This document shows, piece by piece, positions 16,940-25,815 of a stretch of DNA of 64,000 nucleotides. The notes under the pieces were generated by a model, which ran no database searches, was not told where the DNA came from, and was given only the letters and a program-made list of their open reading frames with translations. The position numbers and the translations under genes are program-made. Position 1 is the stretch's first letter; each line of letters starts with the position of its first letter. Source of the DNA: Caballeronia cordobensis (GTDB taxonomy: Bacteria; Pseudomonadota; Gammaproteobacteria; Burkholderiales; Burkholderiaceae). Where the stretch lies: assembly GCF_001544575.2 (NCBI RefSeq), contig NZ_FCNY02000010.1:124001-188000 (forward strand), given 5' to 3'.

Positions 16940-18514
16940 ATGAACCCGCCGGCCGACCTCGACGACCTCAGTCCAGAGCAGTTGCGTGCCCTTGCCACGC
17001 AACTGCTCGCTGAGGTCCGCGCGAAGGACCAAGAGGTGACGGAGAAACGCAGAGAAGTCGATGCGTTGGAACGGGAGCTGCATTACCGGCAAACCCGCAT
17101 CGACCAACTGACTCACGAGATCTCCGTGCTCAGGCGCCAGCAGTTTGGCCGTCGCAGCGAGCAGCTCAACAACGAGCAAATGAGCCTGCTTGACGAGGCG
17201 ATTGATGGCGACCTGGCCGCCATCGAGATAGAGCTCGAAGAGCTCGAGCCTGCACGCAAGCGCCGACCCGAGCAGCCAAAACGCGCACCCTTGCCGCCGC
17301 AGTTGCCGCGTGTCGACGTCCGTCATGAACCGGACAACACGGTGTGCCAATGCGGATGCGAACGTGTTCGTATCGGCGAAGACATTAGCGAGAAGTTGGA
17401 TTACGCACCGGGCGTGTTTACGGTGGAGCGGCACGTTCGCGGTAAATGGGTATGTCGTAACTGTGAGACGCTGATCCAGGCACCCGTACCCTCGCACGTC
17501 ATCGATAAGGGCATCCCAACCACCGGACTTCTGGCATCGGTCCTAGTCAACAAATTCGCAGATCACCTGCCCCTATATCGCCAAGAGCAGATCTTTGCGC
17601 GTGCGGGCCTGGCGATACCGAGATCTACGCTAGGCGCGTGGGTGGGCACCTGCGGCGCGCAGTTGCAGCCATTGGTCGATGCCCTCCATCGAGAGATCTT
17701 GAAGGAAAGCGTGTTGCACGCGGACGAGACCCCGGTGCAAATGCTCAGCCCCGGTAAGGGGAAGACGCATCGGGCTTATCTGTGGGCGTATACGCCTACG
17801 CAGTTCAGCAACCTTCGCGCGGTGGTATACGACTTCGCCGGCAGCCGAGCCGGCGAGCATGCCCGCACCTTCTTGACCCGCTGGCACGGCAAGCTGGTAT
17901 GTGACGACTACGGCGGTTACAAGGCCTCCTTCCTTCAGGGCGTCACCGAGATCGGCTGCGCAGCTCACGCGAGGCGCAAATTCTTCGAGCTGCACGCCAA
18001 TCACAGCAGCCAGCTCGCTGGGCAAGCGCTACCATTCTTCACTGAGCTCTATGCCATCGAGCGGGATGCCGCGAATCTCGATGCCGATGCCCGCCACCGG
18101 CTTCGACAGAGCCGGGCCAAGCCAGTAAGCGACGCGCTTTACGAGTGGTTGGTTACGCAGCGCAAACTCGTTTCCGACGGCTCCGCCATTGCTAAGGCTT
18201 TGGATTACAGCCTGAAGCGCTGGCAAGCGCTGACGCGTTATCTCGAAGACGGGCATGTACCAATCGACAACAATTGGGTCGAAAATCAGATACGTCCATG
18301 GGCCATCGGCAGGTCCAACTGGTTGTTCGCAGGGTCGCTGCGCGCTGGCCAACGCGCCGCTGCGATCATGAGCCTCATCCGATCGGCGCAACTCAACGGG
18401 CACGAACCCCATACATATCTCAAGGACATCCTGACCCGCCTGCCGGCCCACAAAGCAAGCGACATCGCAACATTGCTGCCGCATAACTGGCAGCCTCTCG
18501 CGCCCGTCGAGTAA
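16940..18514 (+). CDS. tnpC: IS66 transposase TnpC
   Basis: A 524-residue DDE transposase from ATG 16940. In order: an N-terminal coiled coil (LLAEVRAKDQEVTEKRREVD); a QFGRRSEQL segment; a Cys-based zinc-binding motif (CQCGCERVRIGED with CRNC); the catalytic core with VLHADETPVQML, LVCDDYGGYKAS and GCAAHARRKFFE; and the C-terminal NNWVENQIRPWAIGRSNWLF. It appears intact, so the element may be active. Confidence 0.93.
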   Translation: MNPPADLDDLSPEQLRALATQLLAEVRAKDQEVTEKRREVDALERELHYRQTRIDQLTHEISVLRRQQFGRRSEQLNNEQMSLLDEAIDGDLAAIEIELEELEPARKRRPEQPKRAPLPPQLPRVDVRHEPDNTVCQCGCERVRIGEDISEKLDYAPGVFTVERHVRGKWVCRNCETLIQAPVPSHVIDKGIPTTGLLASVLVNKFADHLPLYRQEQIFARAGLAIPRSTLGAWVGTCGAQLQPLVDALHREILKESVLHADETPVQMLSPGKGKTHRAYLWAYTPTQFSNLRAVVYDFAGSRAGEHARTFLTRWHGKLVCDDYGGYKASFLQGVTEIGCAAHARRKFFELHANHSSQLAGQALPFFTELYAIERDAANLDADARHRLRQSRAKPVSDALYEWLVTQRKLVSDGSAIAKALDYSLKRWQALTRYLEDGHVPIDNNWVENQIRPWAIGRSNWLFAGSLRAGQRAAAIMSLIRSAQLNGHEPHTYLKDILTRLPAHKASDIATLLPHNWQPLAPVE

Positions 18515-18550
18515 TCCATCGTTCGTCAAGACGGGTTCGCTGGCCGCTTA

Positions 18551-18761
18551 CGTTAAGGCGGAACTGGTGCAGCTTGAACGCGCTGGTTACAACCCGAGCA
18601 TGGATCGCACGACGTATCCGGCGCAGATCCAAGCTGCCGAAGCCAAGGTCGCTGCACAGAACGGCCAGAACAGCTACGGCGGCGTCGCCGACACTGGATC
18701 GGCAGCGGGCGGCCCGGCTCACACCGGCAATAGCATCGCTCCGGTCTATTTCGGTCACTAA
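18551..18761 (+). pseudogene. DUF4148-family protein, C-terminal fragment
   Basis: The reading frame from VKAELVQLERAGYNP through AQIQAAEAKVAAQN to YGGV and a stop at 18761 matches the small exported DUF4148 proteins abundant in Burkholderiaceae. The signal peptide and first residues are absent because the sequence begins at the right end of the IS66 element. The missing 5' part is not present at the left side of the IS, so a deletion accompanied the insertion. Confidence 0.7.
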
Positions 18762-18801
18762 TCGACCGAGCGAGCCGAGGAGCTCGCGCCAGGTACTAGA
18801 G

Positions 18802-18841
18802 AACTGGCCGCTGCCGGGATACCGCAGAGGCCAGTTTCCGT
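18802..18841 (+). terminator. Rho-independent terminator after the DUF4148 remnant
   Basis: AACTGGCC (18802-18809) pairs with GGCCAGTT (18829-18836), followed by TCCGTTTT. The loop is about 19 bases and itself partly self-complementary. The position 40 bases after the stop fits a terminator. Confidence 0.5.
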
Positions 18842-18876
18842 TTTAGCACCTCCGCCACCGGCGTAGCCGATGGCTT

Positions 18877-18905
18877 GCCCAGCACCAACGGTCCTGGGCT
18901 TTTTT
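18877..18905 (+). terminator. Second stem-loop with T tract
   Basis: GCCCAG (18877-18882) pairs with CTGGGC (18894-18899) and is followed directly by six Ts. It is likely a second terminator insulating the toxin-antitoxin module downstream. Confidence 0.5.
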
Positions 18906-19070
18906 GTGCTACGGAAAATAGTCGTGAACGCATGATGATCGTGCGTCGCTGGAAAACGCTCGCTTGAAAACGACAGTTCGCGCAGACGGACGAATGACGT
19001 CCCAACGTCTTAACAAGTTGGCCTGTCCCGTACGCCTTCAATGCGCACGATTGACTCACTGATCCGGCGG

Positions 19071-19093
19071 CTGTACACTTTGAAGGTGTACAG
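19071..19093. promoter_or_regulatory. Operator of the tacAT-type module
   Basis: CTGTACAC and GTGTACAG form an 8-bp perfect inverted repeat with a 7-base spacer, 18 bases before the antitoxin ATG. Antitoxins of this class are ribbon-helix-helix repressors that bind such palindromes, so this is the probable autoregulatory site. Confidence 0.6.
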
Positions 19094-19111
19094 ATACTTA
19101 AGGAGTCTGCC

Positions 19112-19390
19112 ATGCCGCGCGCTGCGGTTGAAGATAATCAGCGAATGAATCTGCGGGTGCCTCCCGAGGTGAAGTCGCGCCTCGCACGAGCGGCGAGCCT
19201 TAATCATCTCGACCTGACGAGCTTCGTGACCCAAGCCGCGCTGCGCGAGGCGGATGCGGTGATCGCGGCGGCGGAAAAGATCAAGCTCTCCGAGGACAGC
19301 TATCTACGGGTCCTGTCTCTCTTGGAAAATCCGCCCGAACCAAATGAGAAGCTGCTTGCCGCTGCGAAGGCGATGCCGAAATCGGTATGA
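19112..19390 (+). CDS. tacA: DUF1778 (TacA-like) antitoxin
   Basis: A 92-residue ribbon-helix-helix protein with NQRMNLRVPPEVKSRLARAA and LDLTSFVTQAALREADAVI, the DUF1778 signature. The C-terminus (ENPPEPNEKLLAAAKAMPK) matches the toxin-neutralising tail of TacA proteins. The ribosome site AAGGAG lies at 19100-19105. It is coupled to the toxin by an ATGA overlap. It would repress the pair through the upstream palindrome and block the acetyltransferase. Confidence 0.9.
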   Translation: MPRAAVEDNQRMNLRVPPEVKSRLARAASLNHLDLTSFVTQAALREADAVIAAAEKIKLSEDSYLRVLSLLENPPEPNEKLLAAAKAMPKSV

Positions 19391-19923
19391 CTTTTCAGAC
19401 GTGGCATGAGGAAGCGATAGGGAAGCAACACGATCGTGGCGCTTTCGACTGCGCCGAAGAAGAGCTTAATGGCTACCTGAAAAAATACGCGCGACAGAAC
19501 CATGAGAACGGCGGCGCAAAGACGTTTCTCGCCGTTGAGGACTCAACGGGCCGCATCCTTGGCTATTACACCCTGGCACCCTGTTCGGCACTGTACGAGG
19601 AAACTCCGGAATCGGCTCGAAAGGGCTTGCCTCGCCATCCAGTGCCTGGCTTCCGCTTGGCGCGTCTCGCCGTTGATAAAAGCGCTGGCGGGCGGGGCCT
19701 CGGTACGCAGTTGATACTAGCGGCCGGGCGTCGCTGCATCAGGGTCGCCGGCGAAGTCGGCGGTGTCGCACTGTTTATCGACGCAAAGAGCGAAAGTGTG
19801 GCCGAGTGGTACGCGGCCAGGGGCGCAATGCGTCTAGTGGGCGTACCGGACGGCCTACCGATACCGATGGTGATCTCGCTCAAGACAATCGCGGCCGCTT
19901 TGAGAGTTGCGGATCAGCTTTGA
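19387..19923 (+). CDS. tacT: GNAT-family acetyltransferase toxin (TacT-like)
   Basis: A 178-residue GNAT protein. FDCAEEELNGYLKKYARQN, LGYYTLAP and FRLARLAVDKSAGGRGLGTQLI (the acetyl-CoA pyrophosphate loop R/Q-x-x-G-x-G/A), then ALFIDAKSESVAEWYAARGAM, match TacT/AtaT-type toxins. In studied members these acetylate the amino group of aminoacyl-tRNA and stop translation. The length and key loop are intact. As an addiction module it would help keep the plasmid. Confidence 0.88.
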   Translation: MTFQTWHEEAIGKQHDRGAFDCAEEELNGYLKKYARQNHENGGAKTFLAVEDSTGRILGYYTLAPCSALYEETPESARKGLPRHPVPGFRLARLAVDKSAGGRGLGTQLILAAGRRCIRVAGEVGGVALFIDAKSESVAEWYAARGAMRLVGVPDGLPIPMVISLKTIAAALRVADQL

Positions 19924-19944
19924 TGGCTGAACGCATGGAATCTA

Positions 19945-20274
19945 TCAGTCCATCAAGTCGCCGAAGCGGGCGGCAATAAGGGCGTGGATCTTCGCGCGCT
20001 CAGCTTCCGCAGCGATCCGATCGTCGTGATCGTCGCCAGTCAGCGCGTCGATCTCAGCAAGCCGCTGAGAGAGCACTCGAATGTCTTCACGAGCTACCTC
20101 CGGGTCCCAATGGGCCGCCAATCCGTTCTCGACGTGCTCTCCCTCGAGGAACGACCGCACGTTCGGAAGCTTCTCGAACTCGGCTTCCGCTTCGAGGATC
20201 TTTCGCAGCTTTTCGTTTGCTCTTGTTGGGATCACCGTTTCTCCTTGCGTGCTTGCCGCCGGCACGTCATTCAT
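19945..20274 (-). CDS. Hypothetical protein, acidic helical
   Basis: About 109 residues from MNDVPAASTQ. It is mostly helical and acidic: ANEKLRKILEAEAEFEKLP, REDIRVLSQRLAEIDALTG, AEAERAKIHALIAARFGD. I recognise no family. The ATG overlaps the stop of the small upstream frame (20267-20269), suggesting coupling within a small minus-strand operon. A longer frame to 20403 is open but overlaps that gene. Confidence 0.5.
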   Translation of the reverse strand: MNDVPAASTQGETVIPTRANEKLRKILEAEAEFEKLPNVRSFLEGEHVENGLAAHWDPEVAREDIRVLSQRLAEIDALTGDDHDDRIAAEAERAKIHALIAARFGDLMD

Positions 20275-20467
20275 AAGTTTCCACCGAGCGGCAGACTTGA
20301 TCGCCATTTTTATCCTTGTGGCACTTGGTCGTGATGACGCGCTGCTTCGGGCAGGCGAAGTGCGGAACAAGCGGATCGTTCGGTCGGTCCTTGTTGGGAT
20401 CACACCAATGTTCGTCCGCTGACGCGTATGCGGTTGCGCTTATTGCCAGCGCGGCTAGAACGAAAAT
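20267..20467 (-). CDS. Small exported cysteine-containing protein, no standard start codon
   Basis: The frame reads FVLAALAISATAYASADEHW (signal peptide with ASA cleavage-like site), then a mature part with four cysteines (HWCDP, HFACPK, TKCHKD, QVCRS). This looks like a real small periplasmic protein. The only plausible starts are ATT at 20467 or an internal CTG, because no ATG, GTG or TTG lies in frame after the upstream TAA. It sits between two minus-strand frames. Either a rare start is used or the gene is damaged at its 5' end. Confidence 0.4.
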   Translation of the reverse strand: MFVLAALAISATAYASADEHWCDPNKDRPNDPLVPHFACPKQRVITTKCHKDKNGDQVCRSVETYE

Positions 20468-20502
20468 GCGCCTCGAGAATTCCTCTATGTGCGAAGACGT
20501 CG

Positions 20503-20727
20503 TTATGCGAAAAGGCGTTGCTTAAGCAGGCTGCTGCATCGATTGCCGATCGCTTTGAAAAACCACCATTGAGTAAGAACTGCCAGTAGAACAACGGTGC
20601 AACCAACGCCCTGAAATCCCCACTGCGAAAGAGGCGTGGTGCGCGCGATCTCCCAATACGACGGGCCGCATTCTTCAATGACCCAGCCGTAGAAGACCGC
20701 CTCGAGGTACGACGAGGCACCGAGCAC
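20503..20727 (-). CDS. Small membrane protein, possibly 5'-truncated
   Basis: 74 residues from a GTG. A first short hydrophobic part (LGASSYLEAVFYGW) is followed by a second clear membrane helix (GVGCTVVLLAVLTQWWFF) and a basic tail. I recognise no family. It is the first of three minus-strand small genes between the toxin-antitoxin pair and the integrase remnant. Confidence 0.4.
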   Translation of the reverse strand: MLGASSYLEAVFYGWVIEECGPSYWEIARTTPLSQWGFQGVGCTVVLLAVLTQWWFFKAIGNRCSSLLKQRLFA

Positions 20728-21023
20728 GGCTATCGCCAGGTGCTAAGTTCTTCGAGCGTCTTCCTTGGTCTTGACGCGAACCACTTCCGAAAGCGTCGCA
20801 TTCTTTCTCCAATATTTGATACGAATCTACAGAGGATTCACGTCCCCGGCAAGTACATGGGGTTTTGACAACGAATGCCGGCTGTCTTCCGACTTTTCCC
20901 ACCGCGCTAACCCGTCCCTGGGGGCCAGTTTTCTGTGGCACGCCGCATTGCCAGAGTGCAATCTCATTACGAAGTGAACCAGCGAAATTGACCGCCGATT
21001 CGGAACGAATGACGCCTTTCGCG
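20728..21023. other. Intergenic region left of the recombinase remnant
   Basis: No gene is supported here. The long minus-strand frame across it has no recognisable content apart from overlapping the recombinase remnant out of phase. Confidence 0.3.
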
Positions 21024-21200
21024 TCATTCTGTTGGGCTGTCCGGACGAGGACGCCGATAGAAAGAAGCGGCCTCTCGAAGCATCCGCTGTTTCTCGGCTT
21101 GAACATAGATCGACGTCGTCTGCAGCGACGCATGGCCGAGGATCTTCTGCACGCCATCGAGCGGCCTCTCCTCGGCTGCGGCGTGCGTGCCGAAGGCCTT
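21024..21200 (-). pseudogene. Tyrosine recombinase, C-terminal remnant
   Basis: In the minus-strand frame ending at 21024, AFGTHAAAEERPLDGVQKIL, LGHASLQTTSIYVQAEKQ and MLREAASFYRRP parallel the C-terminus of the full-length recombinase at 31239-33056. The remnant keeps the Gly-His and the Tyr nucleophile but loses everything upstream of FGTHA. The DNA differs at roughly a quarter of positions, so this is a related recombinase, not a recent copy. Confidence 0.75.
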
Positions 21201-21329
21201 GCCTGTGACCCCTAAATAAACCTATAACTTGGAAGGCCAGCCTGCTTACCGCTGAATCTTGATCGTGCGGGCGTCTGCCGGTCTGTCGGTAAAAAGCAAG
21301 AACGTGGCTGTGTGGGGCAGGGGACGGCC

Positions 21330-24300
21330 GTGTCTGACACATTCGAGTTTGATGTCTTCCTGAGTTACCACTGGCGCGATCATGCACAGGTCGAAGCGCT
21401 CGCGCGACGCCTGTATGAGGCCGGTGTTCGCCCTTTTCTCGACCGCTGGTATCTGGTGCCCGGTACTAACTGGCTCAGCGCGTTAGAAAACACCCTCGCA
21501 CACTGCAAGTCGGTCGCTGTTTGCCTGGGCGCCGAGATGGGCCCGTGGCAGCAGCGCGAGCAGTACAGTGCACTGGAGCGCCAGGTCGCCGAAGAGCGCC
21601 GCGGTGCGTCCTTTCCCGTTATCCCCGTGCTGCTGCCCGGCGCCGACGCGCCCCTAGGCTTCCTCAAACAGAACACCTGGGTCGACTTTCGTCCCAGTGT
21701 GGACGATCCAGTACGCTTCAGGGCGCTCATCCACGCCATTCAGGACCTTCCGCCCGGACCGGAAGTCGAGTCGGTCGTACAGCAAGCGCTCTCGCAGGTG
21801 TGTCCATATCGCGGCCTGCTGTATTTCCGCGAACAGGATGCCGCTTTCTACTACGGCCGTGAGGCGGCGATTGATCAGTTGGCAGCGATGATCGCCCACC
21901 ACCCGCTGGTGGCGGTGGTCGGCGCGTCGGGCAGCGGCAAGTCTTCGGTGGTGCGAGCGGGGCTGCTACCGCGCCTGCGCGCGGGCCGCTCGCCGGTCTG
22001 GGAGATCGCCACGCTCATGCCGACCGATCGGCCGTTGCATGCGCTGTCCACCGCGCTGCTGCCGTTGCTGGAGCCCGAGATGAGCGAAGTCACCCGCTTG
22101 GGCGAGATCACGCGGTTGGCCGACCGACTGGGAAATAAATCCATCGCGCTGCGCGACGTCATCAGTCGGATTCTCGAAAAGCAGCCCGGCACCGGGCGGC
22201 TGATGCTGGTGGTCGATCAGTGGGAGGAACTCTTTACCCTGACGACCGACGAGGGCGCGCGTCAGCGCTTCATTGACGAGGTATTGGAAGCGACACTGAG
22301 AGCTCAGCTCTCAGTGGTGCTCACCGTGCGCGGGGACTTCTTCGGCCGCGCTATCACCGGCCAACGCGCGCTCTCAGACCGCCTGCAGGGAGGCCAGGTC
22401 AATCTCGGGCCGATGATTCAGGACGAGTTGCGCCAGGCGATGGAAAAGCCTGCCGCGAAAGCTGGGCTTCGTTTTCAGCCCGGGCTGGTTCAGCGCGTTC
22501 TCGACGACGCCGGTGACGAGCCCGGCAATCTTCCGCTCATGGAATTTGTGCTGCAAGGGCTATGGGAAAGGCGCCAAGGCGGAATGTTGCTGCATGACGC
22601 TTATGACGCCATCGGCCAATTGCAGGGAGCGGTAGCACAGAAGGCGGACGAGATTGTGAGTTCGCTGTCGCTAGTCGAACAGCAGGCAGTGCGACGCATT
22701 TTCCTTCAATTGGCGCAACCGGGAGAAGGAGACGAGTACACGCGTCGCCGCGTGACGCTGGCGGCAATCGGATCGGCTTCGCTCCCGATTGCAAAGCGGC
22801 TGGCAGATGAGCGCCTGCTTGTGACGTCCCCGGGCAAAGAGCGCAGTGAGGCGACCGTTGAGGTTTCGCACGAAGCGCTGATCCACAGTTGGGGACAACT
22901 CAAGGACTGGCTCGATGAAGACCGCGAGTTCCTGCTCTGGCGCAAGCGCTTCAGCGAGATGCTTGCTGCGTGGCGCTCTGGTAAGCAGGAGGGAAGGTTG
23001 TTGCGTGACGCGTTCCTATCGGAAGCGCAACGCTGGTTGAGCGAACGCGCTGAGTCACTCAATGATGAAGAACGCGAATACATTGGCGAGAGCGTCGCCC
23101 TCAGGGACAGGGAATTCGAGGCCGAGCGGGCTCGGCAAAAACGAGAGTTGGAACAGGCCAAGGAGTTAGCCGAACAAGCAAAGAAGCTGGCAGAGGTTCA
23201 GCAAAAGCGTGCCGACGAGCAGGTAGCGGCGCGCGCGGAGCGCGAGAAGCAGTTAAAACAAATCGCCGAGGAACAAGCACGCGTCAGGAAAGAACAGGCA
23301 CGGACCGGCCGCGCGCAACGTCGCGTTCAGGCAATGATGGGCGTGATCGCTGTCATTTTGGTCCTGACCGGGGGGTGGATTATCCGCCAGACCCGGGAGG
23401 TAGGGGGCCAATCGTCGCTGTTGTTGGCAGTTGCAGCTGAGGCTGCTGCAGATGGCAACGTATTCGACCAAGCTCTGCGGTTGGCTGTACTGGCAGCGCG
23501 ATCATCCTGGCTTCACCCGTCCCATCCCGCCGCCGGCCCTTCTCTGTCGCGCGCGGCCGATACAAGCACGCTCCGTATTCTGATTAACCGTCACACCGAC
23601 CGTGTGTATTCTGCCGGTTTCAACCCCGACGGCAAGCGCGTGGTCACGGCATCAGAGGACGGGACGGCGCGCATCTGGGACGCGGAAACGGGCAAGCCGC
23701 TCAGCACGCCCATGACGCATGGCAACGCAGTCCTCTCCGCCAGCTTCAGCCCCGACGGCAAGCGCGTGGTCACGGTATCGTACAGAACGACGCGCGTTTG
23801 GGACGCGGACACCGGCAAGCCGCTCGGCGCGCCCATGACGCATGGCTACGCAGTCCTCTCCGCCAGCTTCAGCCCCGACGGCAAGCGTGTGGTCACGGCA
23901 TCGTTGGACATGACGGCGCGTGTGTGGGACGCGGACACCGGCGAGCCGCTCGGAGCGCCCATGACGCATGGCAGTGGGGTCATCTCCGCCAATTTCAGCC
24001 CCGACGGCACGCGCGTGGTCACCGCATCGACCGACAATACGGCGCGCGTCTGGGACGCGGACACCGGCAAGCCGCTCGGCGCGCCCATGACGCATGGCAA
24101 CCGGGTCGTCTCTGCCAGTTTCAGCCCCGACGGCAGGCGTGTGGTCACCGCATCGTTGGACATGACAGCGGGCGTCTGGGACGCGGACACCGGCAAGCCG
24201 CTCAGGGCGCCCATGGCGCATGGCGATGGGGTCAGCTCCGCCAGTTTCAGCCCCGACGGCAAGCGCGTGGTCACCGCATCGTGGGACATGACAGCGCGCG

Positions 24301-25727
24301 TCTGGGACGCGGACACCGGCAAGCCGCTCGGCGCGCCCATGACGCACGACGCTCGGGTCAGCTTCGCTAGTTTCAGCCCCGACGGCAAGCGAGTGATCAC
24401 AGCTTCGTGGGACATGACGGCGCGGGTTTGGGACGCGGACACCGGCAGGCCGCTCGGCGCGCCCATGACCCACGGCGCCGTGGTCTTATCCGCCAGTTTC
24501 AGCCCCGACGGTAAGCGCGTGGTCACGGCATCGGCGGACAAGACGGCGCGCGTCTGGGACGCGGACATCGGCGAGTCGCTCGGTGCGCCGATGACGCATG
24601 GCGGTGTGGTTACCTCCGCCAATTTCAGCCCCGACGGCAAGCGCGTGGTCACCGCATCGGACGACTTTACGGCGGTCGTCTGGGACACGGACGGCAAGCC
24701 GCTCGGCGCGCCGATGGCGCATGACGATAGGGTCATCTCCGCCAGTTTCAGCCCCGACGGCAAGCGCGTGGTCACGGCATCGGGGGACAAGACGGCGCGC
24801 GTCTGGGACGCGGACACCGGCAAGCCGGTCGGTGCGCCCATGACGCATGATGGTCCGGTTCGCTCCGCCAGTTTCAGCCCCGACGGCAAGCGCGTGGTTA
24901 CGGCATCGTGGGACGAGACGGCGCGCGTCTGGGACGCGGACACCGGCAAGCCGCTCGGCGCGGCCATGACGCATGGCAATGGGGTCAGCTCTGCCAGATT
25001 CAGCCCCGACGGCAAGCGCGTGGTTACGGCATCAGCGGACAAGACGGCGCGCGTCTGGGACGCGGACACCGGCAAGCCGCTCGGCGCGCTCATGATGCAC
25101 GGCGCTCGGATCATCTCCGCCAGTTTCAGCGACGACGGCAAGCGAGTGCTCACGGTATCCTGGGACAAGACGGCGCGCGTCTGGGACGCGGACACCGGCA
25201 GGCCGCTCGGCGCGCCCATGACCCACGGCGCTGTGGTCTTATCCGCCGGTTTCAGCCCCGACGGCAAGCGCGTGGTCACCGCATCAGAGGACAAGACGGC
25301 GCGCGTCTGGGACGTTGAAACCGGCAAGCCGATCGGCGAGCCCATGACGCATGGCGCTGCGGTCTACTCCGCGAGTTTCAGCCCCGACGGCAAGCGCGTG
25401 GTCACGGCATCGGAGGACAAGACGGCGCGCGTCTGGGACGCGGACACCGGCAAGCCGCTCGGCAAGCCCATGACGCATGGCGATGCTGTCACCTCCGCCA
25501 GTTTTAGCCCCGACGGCAAGCGCGTGGTCACCGCATCACATGACGAGACGGCGCGCGTTTGGGACGCCTACTGGCCGTCCATCTCTCGCGCGACAAACCT
25601 CATTGACGAGGTGTGTCAACGCAAGCTGCACGGGGAGGCGCGAAAACTCACCGAGGCGGACGTTCGCGCAGCCAGAATTCTGTCAGCCGACAGGATTGGG
25701 GAGGACGTGTGCGTTGACGCCTCGTAG
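21330..25727 (+). CDS. TIR-STAND NTPase-WD40 protein (defence-like sensor/effector)
   Basis: About 1465 residues. From the N-terminus: a TIR domain (FDVFLSYHWRDH; candidate catalytic Glu77 in WQQRE); a STAND-type NTPase (CPYRGLLYFREQDAAFYYGR, Walker A GASGSGKSS near 198-206, Walker B VVDQWEE near 294-300); a helical region; an Arg/Glu/Gln coiled coil (about 590-660); one membrane helix (MMGVIAVILVLTGGWII); a helix-rich linker; sixteen 42-residue WD40 repeats; and a conserved tail with LIDEVCQRKL. TIR enzymes typically consume NAD+ when a sensor oligomerises, so an abortive-infection role is inferred. The GTG at 21330 has AGGGGAC upstream; a GTG at 21312 is also possible. Confidence 0.85.
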   Translation: MSDTFEFDVFLSYHWRDHAQVEALARRLYEAGVRPFLDRWYLVPGTNWLSALENTLAHCKSVAVCLGAEMGPWQQREQYSALERQVAEERRGASFPVIPVLLPGADAPLGFLKQNTWVDFRPSVDDPVRFRALIHAIQDLPPGPEVESVVQQALSQVCPYRGLLYFREQDAAFYYGREAAIDQLAAMIAHHPLVAVVGASGSGKSSVVRAGLLPRLRAGRSPVWEIATLMPTDRPLHALSTALLPLLEPEMSEVTRLGEITRLADRLGNKSIALRDVISRILEKQPGTGRLMLVVDQWEELFTLTTDEGARQRFIDEVLEATLRAQLSVVLTVRGDFFGRAITGQRALSDRLQGGQVNLGPMIQDELRQAMEKPAAKAGLRFQPGLVQRVLDDAGDEPGNLPLMEFVLQGLWERRQGGMLLHDAYDAIGQLQGAVAQKADEIVSSLSLVEQQAVRRIFLQLAQPGEGDEYTRRRVTLAAIGSASLPIAKRLADERLLVTSPGKERSEATVEVSHEALIHSWGQLKDWLDEDREFLLWRKRFSEMLAAWRSGKQEGRLLRDAFLSEAQRWLSERAESLNDEEREYIGESVALRDREFEAERARQKRELEQAKELAEQAKKLAEVQQKRADEQVAARAEREKQLKQIAEEQARVRKEQARTGRAQRRVQAMMGVIAVILVLTGGWIIRQTREVGGQSSLLLAVAAEAAADGNVFDQALRLAVLAARSSWLHPSHPAAGPSLSRAADTSTLRILINRHTDRVYSAGFNPDGKRVVTASEDGTARIWDAETGKPLSTPMTHGNAVLSASFSPDGKRVVTVSYRTTRVWDADTGKPLGAPMTHGYAVLSASFSPDGKRVVTASLDMTARVWDADTGEPLGAPMTHGSGVISANFSPDGTRVVTASTDNTARVWDADTGKPLGAPMTHGNRVVSASFSPDGRRVVTASLDMTAGVWDADTGKPLRAPMAHGDGVSSASFSPDGKRVVTASWDMTARVWDADTGKPLGAPMTHDARVSFASFSPDGKRVITASWDMTARVWDADTGRPLGAPMTHGAVVLSASFSPDGKRVVTASADKTARVWDADIGESLGAPMTHGGVVTSANFSPDGKRVVTASDDFTAVVWDTDGKPLGAPMAHDDRVISASFSPDGKRVVTASGDKTARVWDADTGKPVGAPMTHDGPVRSASFSPDGKRVVTASWDETARVWDADTGKPLGAAMTHGNGVSSARFSPDGKRVVTASADKTARVWDADTGKPLGALMMHGARIISASFSDDGKRVLTVSWDKTARVWDADTGRPLGAPMTHGAVVLSAGFSPDGKRVVTASEDKTARVWDVETGKPIGEPMTHGAAVYSASFSPDGKRVVTASEDKTARVWDADTGKPLGKPMTHGDAVTSASFSPDGKRVVTASHDETARVWDAYWPSISRATNLIDEVCQRKLHGEARKLTEADVRAARILSADRIGEDVCVDAS
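23604..25581 (+). repeat. Sixteen near-identical 126-bp WD40 repeats, first gene
   Basis: Each unit encodes the pattern VxSASFSPDGKRVVTAS-D-TARVWDADTGKPLGAPMTHG. DNA identity between units is high, including silent positions such as GTCTGGGACGCGGACACCGG. Sixteen units suggest two WD40 propellers. The long minus-strand frames here are by-products. Confidence 0.85.
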
Positions 25728-25815
25728 AAGGGTAGAGCACGTTTGACTTTCAGTACCGATGCACGTGCCAATTGGTGCGTCCTAGTCAAATCGGCGAGAA
25801 CGTGGAACCGCAGCC

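Larger units (their letters stand above)
16141..18550 (+). mobile_element. IS66-family insertion sequence
   Basis: It carries the three IS66 genes tnpA, tnpB and tnpC in order with full-length products. Candidate terminal repeats are TAAGCGGACACGTGAAC at about 16142 and, on the opposite strand, GTAAGCGGCCAGCGAACCC ending at 18550, alike at about 15 of 19 positions with one gap. The 8-bp target duplications usual for IS66 are not seen, and the two flanks belong to different genes, so the boundaries and intactness are provisional. Confidence 0.7.

Noticed and set aside
20675-21157. A 160-codon minus-strand frame across the recombinase remnant
   Set aside because: It is out of phase with the recognisable recombinase C-terminus and has no domain of its own.
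23846-25345. Long minus-strand open frames opposite the first WD40 array (up to 499 codons)
   Set aside because: They are a product of the repeated codon pattern on the other strand, show the same 42-residue periodicity and have no ribosome site or family.
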